Of a stretch of DNA of 49,143 nt, positions 13,440 to 23,760 are shown one piece after another. This DNA comes from Elysia marginata (taxonomy: Eukaryota > Mollusca > Gastropoda > Plakobranchidae): contig BMAT01001128.1 in the NCBI GenBank assembly GCA_019649035.1, positions 27,831-76,973 of the forward strand, written 5' to 3'. Position 1 is the first letter of the stretch, and every line of letters starts with the position of its first letter. The notes under the pieces are model-generated. The model was not told the origin of the DNA, ran no database searches, and saw only the letters and a program-made list of their open reading frames with translations. Made by a program: the position numbers and the translations under genes.

Positions 13440-13640
13440 CTTCCCCCATCGGCTCATGAACGTGCACCTCATCGGTACCGAACTCCTCGGGGACCTAGTG
13501 CGCATCGCCCGCGCGCAGCTTGACGTCACTTGACACTGCTTCCGGGTCGGTGCTTAATGACCTGCGCAGAGGCTAGACGTTGCGTCACGTGATTAGTGAG
13601 GCGCGCGCCCCCTGGTGAGTGAGAGTGCCGCTGGGAGTTC
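13440..13640. promoter_or_regulatory. CpG-rich block with CRE, ETS, E-box and CTCF-like motifs
   Basis: In about 200 bases of locally high CpG there is a perfect CRE palindrome TGACGTCA (13521-13528), CTTCCGG (ETS type, 13539-13545), CACGTG (13586-13591) and GCGCCCCCTGGTG (13605-13617). The last matches the reverse complement of the CTCF core CACCAGGGGGCGC. The block lies 1.3 kb upstream of the T-box exon in the gene's own direction. An in-frame ATG lies 9 codons into that exon. It could be an alternative promoter, enhancer or insulator. Motif matches are by eye. Confidence 0.45.
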
Positions 13641-14387
13641 TGCCTGTGGAGATGCTGTGGAGCATTGTAGTAGCACTTGCATTGGACGGTTTGGCAGTGA
13701 GCAGGTAGATGAATAATAGCGCCATAGTGACAGCGGATGGATAGAATATGCCACGGGCTTGTCTGGTGCAGGCATCTATAAAATTGTGAGTTCATCAGCG
13801 GACTCCAGACTGTCCCATAAGTGTGCCGTTATATTCTGGAGGGTAATCGAGATGCCAAGGCAGGGATATCGACTATACATCGGCTCTCTCACCTAGCTAG
13901 TGCTAAAGGTCAGAACTTAATGTACCTGTTCTGGAACCTGCCATAGACTTCGAAAAATTTTGCAACATCTCAAGTCTGGAATCTTGAACACTAAGGGATA
14001 TGGAGAGCTACTGAGACCACCATTAGCCCTGTATGATTCAATTTCTGAGCAATGTAGAGAAAAGAGAGTAAAACCTTGGGGCAATATTTCCTTTATTATG
14101 TTGCTCAAACTAAATTCGAGGAATGATAGTAATGATATTGACACGGCTTTGACAGGCTTTCTTTAATCATGCTTAAGTGACAAATCGAAAGCAGAAACAA
14201 TCTCCGTTGTTAAAAGAAAGTAATCCGTGTTCTGACTGTAATTAGACAAAATTGGCAGCCTTTTTCATGTGTTAATTGTTATAAAGCGCCAACATTTTTT
14301 GTAGATTTTACTATAAAGATGCTGCTACGAAAAAAATCATAATATCAAAAAGCTATCATGTAACTGGTTGTTAATAAGTAACTATCT

Positions 14388-14444
14388 ATTTGTCTTATGA
14401 AAGATTCTTCTGGAATGAAATCGACTTCCTTACGTCCTATTTTC
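14388..14444 (+). repeat. 57-bp dispersed duplication, copy 1
   Basis: It nearly matches 15425-15482: from ATTTGTCTTATG through GAATGAAATCGACTTCCTTA to CGTCCTATTTTC, with about two mismatches and one indel. Flanks differ. The element type is not recognised. Confidence 0.9.
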
Positions 14445-15424
14445 CAGGCTTTAATTTTACAACTATGATGTAACTAATACTGCTTTAGTTATGCCATTTA
14501 ACTGTTAGTTCTGGACTAAATGTTGTAAGTACCTCGAGTGACTTATAGCTATTGCACAAAAAGTGCAGCCAACTCTAATCCTCAACTAAAATATGAAATA
14601 AATTTTTCACAGTTGATTTTTAGCTAGAAACTATGAAAGGATACGGAGATATTAGGACATATGGTTCAAGAATTCTAAAACCAGGTAATCGCTTTGTTGG
14701 TAAAGTTACCCTTTTAAAGTTTCATAAAGATCAGCTCATCTTTATCTCAGCATCAAAACTATTACCAGAATCCCATGATTTTACACACCTTTGTAATATC
14801 GATACACTGTCATCAAATAGACCAAACGTGAGAAAAAATCTTTAAAGAAAAAAAATAACGAGAAAGAATATCGGCTCATCATTTAAAGCTTTTGAGAAAA
14901 TGTACAAGTTACGGGTACTGATTAGAAATTTCAAAGATAATTTTTTTGTTCCGATGTGTAGAAAGTACTCCATACTGCATTATTTTGTAGGTCTTCCAAA
15001 AAATAGAACATTGTGATATCTTTACTCTTGATTTCGTTTGAAAACTTGGTTATAGTTCTCAATAACTATATGCAAAAACCGCATTGAAAGAAATAGTTCT
15101 CAATATATAAATCTGACCGCAGCAAAAAAAGTTCGAGAAGACCCAAAAATTGTAAGTTTCTTGAAGTCTAGCATAGGTAGAGATGCTTGTCTACTTATGT
15201 CGTGGAAATATTTACTCACACACAGAACTGATACCAAGAGAAATGGACGCAATCATACTAAAGTTCAAAATTTTGTAAGGAAAGAGATAGGCTACTTGTT
15301 GTATACAACGATCTGTTTTTCCTTTTATGAAAAATAAGTGTAAGGACGAGAACAGCGAATTTAATAAAAAAAACTCATCCCCATTGTACATAGACTCCTG
15401 TTTTAGGCAAACAGAAATAGTTAT

Positions 15425-15482
15425 ATTTGTCTTATGCAAAAATTCTTCTGGAATGAAATCGACTTCCTTACGTCCTATTTTC
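15425..15482 (+). repeat. 57-bp dispersed duplication, copy 2
   Basis: Partner of 14388-14444, same orientation, 1.04 kb away. Confidence 0.9.
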
Positions 15483-15864
15483 TTTAGTATCCTTAATTTT
15501 TCTTTAGACTTTATTACCGATAAAAAAAAAACCATCGTTTTAAAGCTTTCTTTTTATACAGACACATAAACTGTGGTGACGCAAAATAATTTTGCAGTCT
15601 GATGTGATATCGTGAACAATGTTTGTGACTCATCAGTTGAATTTTTTCCACACAGAACTCACACTTAGATCTTTTAAAATTTGTGATCAAAGCCTATTGT
15701 TTCTAGAAACGCCACAATAACAAATAAACCCTCATCCTTAATATTGCTTGTACAGTGTCCAATGCAACCCTTAGATCTATGGTTTTTAAGTATTGAGACA
15801 AATGGTTTAGTCAGTCAACAGAAATTCATATCAGCTGATGTCTAATGCAAATTAAACAGGAGTC

Positions 15865-16190
15865 GCAGTAGAACTGTGTGGATGAGCAAATTAACTTTTT
15901 AAAGAAGGTTTATGTTTCAGCTCTAAAAGTACAGGCAAAACAAGTAAGCTGTCGGGTTTATACTTTCGTCAGACACAGGAATAACATTAAAAAAGCAATA
16001 ATATTATTTTAAATAATTTAAAATAGGCCCTATACAATTATGATGAACACAGTAAAGAAAAGATACATAGAAAACTGATGTAAGATCTGATTTTTTCTTC
16101 TGACGAAGGCGTAACGCAGATACCTTACATGTTTTGTCTTTACTTTTAGAGCTGAAATTTATACCTTCCTAAAAAATAGGATTCTACTGC
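15865..16190. repeat. Imperfect inverted repeat (fold-back element)
   Basis: Arm 1 (15865-15973) and arm 2 (16099-16190) are inverted copies of each other, separated by about 125 bases. Shared blocks on the arm-1 strand are GCAGTAGAA, GAAGGT, TTTCAGCTCTAAAAGTA, CAAAACA, GTAAG and TTCGTCAGA. Identity is roughly three quarters over the inner 70 bases. There is no coding sequence. It could be a MITE-like or fold-back element, or a remnant of terminal repeats of a retroelement. Confidence 0.75.
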
Positions 16191-17509
16191 AGCCTTTTTC
16201 ATAAAAAAAATTCGTATTTCATTCACGTCCCGCAAATCGTGGCGATTCCCATACCAACCCAATATGGAGGACTAAACAGGTTAGTAGCTCTGGCTTGTGT
16301 CAGTTCAGGAGTGAAAGACATGTGGCATGTAATTCTATCGCCCACTGTATGCACAACTGGACTATCCGTGTATCAAGACAGTTCAGTCCAGCTTTGTGCC
16401 AGGGGCTGGATCGTGGGATAGAGAACGCTTGAGTGCAAGCGAGTGATGCGGGTAGAATAAAAGAGTGAATGGAAGAGACATGAAGAAAAATTGTAATACA
16501 AAGTGAGTGCTCGATAAAAGAAGTGAGGTGGAGATTTTAAAAAAAGGAGACACACACTATTATCAATTAGGTATGGAAATAGAACGGGACTGCAAACCAG
16601 ATACTAAGATAAAATGTTCTCCTTATTCAAAGAAATAACATGGCCGTTAGATGTGAAACAATACTCGTACTTCCCAATTTCTTAGCTAACCAACAAATCA
16701 TTTGATGTTTCATTACTAAAACAAGGTGAAAGACTGCTTTTCTATTTATAACGGATTTTTGTCTTTATTGAAAGTAAAGCCAAACAAAAAAAAAACGACA
16801 ACAAATAAGCAAAACGACGACGACAACGACAAACTATTGCAAAGATTATCTAAAACGAGTGAGGTAACTAAACTGTCTTAAACAGGCGACAGAGTTTCAA
16901 TAAGAATTACCGGTATTCGTTTAGATGGGATGTGTAAACAGTTTTGATTGCCGTTAAATCAGGTAGGTCACAGAAATGCAATTAAGATCTAGAAGGCCGC
17001 CAGGTTCATAACTAGTCGTAAGATGGAGCAAGCCCTACCTATCGTTACATCCTGCTATGGTCTCAAGGGACAACATTAACGTATAAATGACACCCACAAA
17101 CACGCTCGTGCCTGACATTGATCGGACGTGTGGCATACCGCACGGTCAGTAAATGGCAAGCAACATCTTCGTTTTTCTTACCCCCAGTCGATGAAAAACG
17201 CGTAAAAAAATAAAGAGCAGTCCAAATTTATACGAAGTTCAATGCATTTTAGATTTAACCAAAAGTTTATTGTCATAAAATTAATGTGGAGCCCACAGAA
17301 AAGGCATGTGGGAGTGGTTCAAAATTATTAAATTAATGTTAATTACATTTCTGCAAGTCCGTGAACATTTTTTGTACAAAGTTTACGCGACAGCTGTGGA
17401 ATTTGGAGTTGAACTATTGTTTATTTACAAAACAGATAAATCCCCTTGTTTCAGTCGTCATTTTCAGCGTTTAGAGACTTAGTAGTACTACTTTTCAGTA
17501 CATACCAGA

Positions 17510-17807
17510 CCGGTCCTGTGTCCTAGCGGTAAGACAGTCGCTAAGAGATCGGGAGGTACGTGGTTCGATCCCCAACCGAGTCAAACTAAGGTCTTTAAAA
17601 TTGGTGTTAGCAGCTGATCCGCCTAGTGTCTGGTATTATGGATTTAGTGTTAAGTCTGATCGGCCCGGTGTCAGGATAATGTGACTGGGTGTGGTGTACG
17701 CAAGCGCTCCTTACACCACAGTGTGGCAGCAAGCTTTCAATTATCCAAAGCGCCTTCTCTTATATAACCTCGAAGTTGACTGGGACGTTAAAAGTTGAAA
17801 CAACCAA
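17510..17807 (+). mobile_element. tRNA-derived SINE, full length, with target-site duplication
   Basis: A 298-bp insertion flanked by perfect 15-bp direct repeats TCAGTACATACCAGA (17495-17509 and 17808-17822). The 5' end is tRNA-like: an A-box-like TAGCGGTAAGACA and a B box GGTTCGATCCC (17562-17572), which would drive RNA polymerase III. The body contains a perfect 9-bp stem (TGTGGTGTA at 17690-17698, TACACCACA at 17712-17720). It ends GGGACGTTAAAAGTTG, a tail type I associate with mollusc SINEs. The intact duplication suggests a fairly recent insertion. It uses an outside LINE's machinery for mobility. Confidence 0.88.
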
Positions 17808-18049
17808 TCAGTACATACCAGAAAAAGGCGTTTTTGTTGGGTTTTTCTTTTTACAAATTTCGAAGAGAAAAATATGCACTGGATTTAGATTTTCACATAG
17901 TGTATATATTGCTTAATATGGAGTTCGATAGCTTGTACTTCAATTGACTGTTTTTTGAACACTTTCGTCTCTTTTGTCTGCACAAGCATTAAAAGGCTTT
18001 TTTTTTTTTGCGAACCCTTAACTTATGACATCATGGCTCAAGATATCAG

Positions 18050-18270
18050 ATATCTAATCGAGTGCTGTGAGAGATAGCGCATCGAGTGAGAGAGTGAGCA
18101 GTGCGTGTTGGGGCCCTCCCGCTGTGTCAGGGCTTCTCTCTACTCACCCCGGTGACCCACACGTCGTCTGCTCTAATCAGACGGGCCTGGCTTGGTTATG
18201 ATAGGACATTAATTACCCCAGATTCTGCTCCGCCCTGGCGCTGATGGTGTTTGCTTAAGACATTATTCTT
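18050..18270. promoter_or_regulatory. GC-richer, non-repetitive block, candidate conserved non-coding element
   Basis: This block of complex sequence is richer in GC than its AT-rich surroundings. It contains TAATCAG and CATTAATTA homeodomain-type cores and GGTGACCC. No open frame is convincing. It is a guess that it is an enhancer of the T-box gene; no alignment could be made. Confidence 0.2.
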
Positions 18271-19820
18271 TTCTCCGCTACACAAACGGTGCATACAGGC
18301 GATGCACAGAACTTGGGCAGCATCTCTTTCACTATCTCTTATCTAGTTGGTTTTCATAAACTAGTTGGGAAACTAAAAGTCATTACACTCGTTGTGAAGG
18401 CGAGATGATTCTCCTCTGAAGACTTCCTGTTATCGAACGCTTTTTGAGTATCTTACTACTTGGTATTAGGAAATTAAAACTCACTTTTAGCAACAATGTC
18501 CAAGATGTTTGCAGGGTGTAAATTAACACAAAATTTACAGGTATATTTTAAAGACAATCCCTTATTCTGTATAAAATATCATAACTGTATTCATCATAAA
18601 TTTTATGTCATATTTGTATATACTGTAGCTGTTTGAATACTTAATTGAACAAAGTGCTGGTTCACCATGCTTTACACTATTAACTTTGAAACTTGAGTCA
18701 TTTTGTAGATGACTCTGTATATATAGCTTGTGGTTTGGCTTGCCGAGGATAGACAATGTATCATTGATACTCTGTATACTCCAGGATACACCAAAACAAA
18801 TGTTGTTTATGAAACCAGAATAGCCACTAACGTTTAAGTAAATGTGAGATGGAATGTATAACACATGAACTAAGGATCTATTCGCTTTTTCTATAAACGA
18901 TTTTTTCAAAGAGCCCAATGCTTGTATGTAGATTGCTTTATTAAAATGTTTGAAACCTTTTTCCTAATATTTCTTTGACAAAACCAATACTATGTGCTCT
19001 GACAAATCTTACAGAAAATTTTTAGACTGTGCTGTCTTTTGTTCTTCCTCCATGAAACTCTAGAAACAACTAATTTACATTTTCATCCTCGACTTTGATT
19101 CCCCCACAAACAAAAAATATACGCTTGCATTTCTCTACACCAGTTTATCTTTCATCTCTTTCACTCTCAGTACCTCTCTGTCTCTAGCATTTTGAGTAAA
19201 TTTTTGCTTCTAACTGCATCATCTGCCCCTCCCAACTTCTCGCTCAGCTCCTTCACTAAAACTGCACAGACACCATCATCATCATAACCATCAACATCAC
19301 CATTTGCAGCACCGGCAACAGCGTCTGTTCCCAGCTCTACGCTACATCAACATCAGAAGAAGGGATTGTAGCGGAACGGTAAAAGTGCGCAGCGTACGTC
19401 ATCCATTCTGTCTTGATGAGGAAAACGTAACGTAACGTAACGCAGACACCGCAAAACAGACTTTGAAACTGTACAGGCGTGCCATTTTTTATGCCGTGGC
19501 TCTTCCTTCTGTTGTTCTTGTGGCTGCATTTTTGCTTTCGAAGTTTATTTTTTAAAGAAGCAGCCGGGTTAATGTGTGTATGTTCCCCTCCATTAGTTTT
19601 GACGTGTGTTTTATACTACGAGACGGTTATGGGAAGCTGATAACAGCCGGCAAACACACACATAAAGAAGGTTTGAGTTTTTTGTTTTTCAATAATTTTG
19701 GCGAATTTTTGTTTCGCTGATAGTTTACTAAAACAGAGGGACAAAAGGGTGAGTGAATGTAGACGGAAAAGGGGAAGAAACACAGAGAGATATATAGAGA
19801 AGAGAGAAAGTTAGATAAAT

Positions 19821-19869
<49 letters not shown>

Positions 19870-19884
19870 GGGGGGGGAGAGAGG
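19821..19884. repeat. GA microsatellite with G run
   Basis: An AG run followed by a short poly-G stretch. Confidence 0.95.
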
Positions 19885-20277
19885 ATAAAAAGGGATGAAA
19901 AACCTTTATAGGCTACATAACTGGCAAGTAAACGACACAAAACATTGATGTCACAAACGTCTCGTATTGAGTTCAGTCTACTCATCTGATTGTTAACAAA
20001 TTAACTGATTTTCAAAAAATTAAGCAATATAATTTTTTCATAGGTTTACTTATTCCCAAAAGACCGCGTGTATATGTCCGTGATTTTTAGACACCTGAGT
20101 TTTGTTGCTTTATGTACAAACATATCTGCGTCAAATCAAAAAGTCTTTCACTCGATGTCTTTTTTCAACGGTTTTATTTAAGAAAACAGCTTTTTCTTTC
20201 ATAAAATGTTCTTATTTTTTGCTATTTTTCTGATCGTCTTTGTTAACATTAATCGATCGGATTACTGCCCCGCCACC

Positions 20278-20375
20278 TCTCTCTCTGTCCCTGTATCTGT
20301 CTCTGTCTGTTTGTCTCTGTCGCCCCTTCTCTCTCTGTCCCTGTATCTGTCTCTGTCTGTCTGTTTATCTCTGTC

Positions 20376-20424
<49 letters not shown>

Positions 20425-20496
20425 TTGTATCTGTCTCTGTCTGTTTGTTTGTCTCTGTCTCTCCCTCTCCTAAGTCTCTCCCTCTCTTTCTTCTCT
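20278..20496. repeat. CT microsatellite with embedded ~60-bp minisatellite
   Basis: A CT-rich tract in which a block around CTGTATCTGTCTCTGTCTGT followed by TTGTCTCTGTCGCC-like sequence recurs three times, separated by pure CT runs. Open frames here on both strands are repeat artefacts. Confidence 0.9.
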
Positions 20497-21929
20497 GAAT
20501 CTAGTAGCTGGTTACCCTTTTTATACCATGCATTGATCTCAGTATAATGGTCATTAAGTAATGTATGGTTTTTATGCAAGACTCAGCTTTTACACATTAC
20601 ATGTATTACATTGTTAATATTACATGTAGTTTGTGTATGAGAAAATGTTGTTGGAATTGTAAGATGCATGGGTCAAAGGTCACAAAATCTAAGACAAAAA
20701 TAAAGTGTTCATTCATTCTTTCTCTGTTTTAATTTACTGTTTTTGGCTTGTTGTTTATTTACAAAAAAAAAGAAGTTAAATGCCTATTTCTATAAGATAC
20801 TGAACAAGCCAGCAAGTTAAAATTTCACTGGTGAAATAAATATTCTTAGCGCTTTTTAAACACGCACTGCCTATTTGAAAAAAAAAATACACGTTCATTA
20901 AAGCAGACAGGTAATAGATTGAAATACGTTTTCCTGCAATAAAAGGGGTGAAGGAGAGTGGTGGTTAAAAAGAAGATCAGAAATAAAGCGAGCTAGATAC
21001 CTGACTAAACAGAGTCAAGTTTTGTAACCCTATCCGGTTGTCAGAGAAGTATTGGCCTAAAGATGGATGAAGATCTTTAATATCAGAGTACAAGATTGTA
21101 GGAACGCGCTCTATTTAAACAGATGCTGCTCTGTAAGTGCGAAAGGTACTTATAATGGTTTTTGATGCTGTGCTGTAAAACCCATTGACAAATGTGACAT
21201 TGTCACGTTCAATTACCGTAAAAGAAAAATCTTTATGGTGGACTTCGGATCTAACAAACGTGTAGTTTTAGGTCTAAAAAGTTCGTAAAAGCCGAGGTCC
21301 GTAAGAGTTGTGATCAAGGTTTCTGAAAAAACCATAATAAAGTGAAATTGAAAATTTTGCACAACCCACCAAGCTTGTAATACGACATGAGTTCTATTTT
21401 AAAAGTAAAAAGAATCTAAGCCACTTCTGAATTGCTTCAAGATCTGGCAATACTAATTTTTTTTTTACCTTAATTGTAATTTTCCTTTGTCACTGAGACT
21501 TACATAAATAAAGGCCAAAAAGAGACCATAGTTAGTTACAATATCATTTTCCAGTTCGTTGAAAAAGAGATGAGTTTTGAATGGTACTGTTTTTCCTATT
21601 TAAAAAATTTAGATAATATGGGGTAAAGAAGGGGGAAAAAATCAAAATTTTATTTTAAGTAAACTGAACGCAAGGGTTCGTTGGCTCCAAGGTTGTTGAA
21701 TCAAGATCAAAAGAATTTTTCTTTCGATCCGCACACAAACGATTATGAAGCTTTGAAATATCATTCTCTTCCACACAAAAATACGTGTTTTATGAAGTTT
21801 GTAATAAAGCGTACGCTCTTGATTGGTTTTTCTTAAATCTGCATGAAGAGTACCTCGGGCGTTATTATCTTTATGACTAGCCGAAGGAGACAATCATGTT
21901 TTTGGATTTTACGTTTAAATTGGCTTTAC

Positions 21930-22352
21930 CAACCTGGTTCACTGTAGCTCAAGCCACTACAGAGCCTGCCAGCTTCAGGTGTTAAGTTCTTCCCTGATAA
22001 ACTGACCAGTGAGATAGACATTAACGGTCAACTGAGTGGTCGCTAATCAGTATACGGTAGAGTGGACTTTGTGAACACCCCATTCTGACCTGGTTGAGTA
22101 CTACAGAGGTAAACTATGCACTTCCCACTCCTTGTTACCCCCACACCCTCGCAGTTCGGTAAGGTAAATTTCAGATCTCATCAGTTAGAGGTAGTTATCT
22201 CCTCCTCCCTGGACAGCTGAGAGTGGCCGTGAGCACCTGTTTCCGATAGCCAAGGACCTGGCACCACTCACTTCAGGGCCCAAAGCCTACAAGGCCGATA
22301 GTGGGTTTACTAACTAACCTAGTCTAATCTTTCTTCTTCTTCTTCTTCTTCT
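21930..22352. repeat. Candidate unclassified interspersed repeat ending in a TTC run
   Basis: About 400 bases of distinctly higher GC than the flanks, with no open frame. It runs into TCTTTC and then (TTC)n, which is cut off by the assembly gap. A GC-rich body with a simple-repeat tail resembles a SINE or LINE 3' end, but no polymerase III boxes or target-site repeats could be identified. Confidence 0.35.
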
Positions 22353-22572
22353 NNNNNNNNNNNNNNNNNNNNNNNNNNNNNNNNNNNNNNNNNNNNNNNN
22401 NNNNNNNNNNNNNNNNNNNNNNNNNNNNNNNNNNNNNNNNNNNNNNNNNNNNNNNNNNNNNNNNNNNNNNNNNNNNNNNNNNNNNNNNNNNNNNNNNNNN
22501 NNNNNNNNNNNNNNNNNNNNNNNNNNNNNNNNNNNNNNNNNNNNNNNNNNNNNNNNNNNNNNNNNNNNNNNN
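22353..22572. other. Assembly gap (220 N)
   Basis: Undetermined bases directly after a TTC microsatellite, which probably caused the assembly break. Real length is unknown. Confidence 0.99.
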
Positions 22573-23696
22573 TCTTTAGTCCTCCAATCTTTCCACCTTT
22601 GAGAGTAAAACATAGCACAATAAGTGCACTGTATTTAAATGTTATTTAAAGTAATGCAAAAAATCCAGCAGCCCGATTTTCTTAAAAATGCGTTCTTACA
22701 CTGAAAAGATCGCGGTTGTTTCTTCAACGTTTTGACCTCGGTTTACACCTTTTTACAAGTTACACAAATTATGACCTTTTAAAAGTATTTTTATTGTATC
22801 ATTTCTTTACCTCGTTACTATCATTGGTAAGCAGATGTGCGTGTTTGGAGTTTGTTTTCTCTTTCTTTTCAGATTAAGCATATCTACAACTCCTCTTTAC
22901 CCATCTTTTTCTTATTTATATATCATACAACATCTTGAAAGAAGATCACACAAGCATGGAAATAAATGGTTTTAAATGCATCCAGCCATTCGCCTTTTGT
23001 TTTAATCTTTTTTAAGTTTGAGTTCTACTACCACTACCTGTTGTTTTCATTCTTCCAGTATCCTCTTTCTGACGTCTTTTTGTATGAATATCTTCCTAAC
23101 TGCTTGTAAACTACCTGGTTCTGCCTGTTAGTCGATGAGATACCGGTCCGTTCTACCTTGGCTTGCTGTCTAGAACTAGTTATTTCATCCTCCCTCCCAC
23201 AGCACCCCCCTCCTCGTATTGCTCCCCTCTTCCTTTATAATGTAAAACTACTTGACTCGTTTTTTAAAAAAAATAAAAATAGACTTAAGCTATAAATATT
23301 TATTATATTTCAAGTCTATTGTAAATAGACAAACGTTTTCTCCGCTTCTCACAAATTCACCTCAAGCTCTATACCCATCTCTGTTTCGACTCGTTTCTTT
23401 CCACCCATCCAGTGGCGTGAGCATCCTGCAGGGCCAGTTGACTGAGGTCACTAGAGCAGGCTGCAGCGTACAGTATGCACATTCTGTTATGATCTATGTC
23501 TGCTTCAGATAAGACAACTACACTGGCCGGCTAGGACAGACACAGACACACTGGCTCGCCAGACTCTCACCTTCGTTACACCGGAGTTTTAAAAAAAAGA
23601 TTGTTCTGCCCGAGTTAGCAAATCACTTGTCAGACTAAGCAAAAACCTTCGCCATCAAACGTTTTTTTTTTCAAAACTAAGTAGCGTTTCGACAAA

Positions 23697-23760
23697 TGGT
23701 TTAAGCTATGTTTTTAGTGGAAAGGGTTCGAATCATGCCCAACCATGTGTAAGCATGTTT
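23697..23760 (+). mobile_element. SINE family 2, deleted fragment
   Basis: GTTTAAGCTATGTTTTTAG..GG, followed by the B-box-like GGGTTCGAATCATG, matches the copies at 44779-44940 and 34620-34795, with the middle of the tRNA-like head missing. Confidence 0.5.

Noticed and set aside
17520-17595. Possible functional tRNA gene
   Set aside because: The tRNA-like head is part of a 298-bp insertion flanked by target-site duplications, so it is a SINE.
20206-20579. Serine/leucine-rich and Arg/Asp-rich open frames
   Set aside because: Both strands are open only because of the CT/GA repeat.
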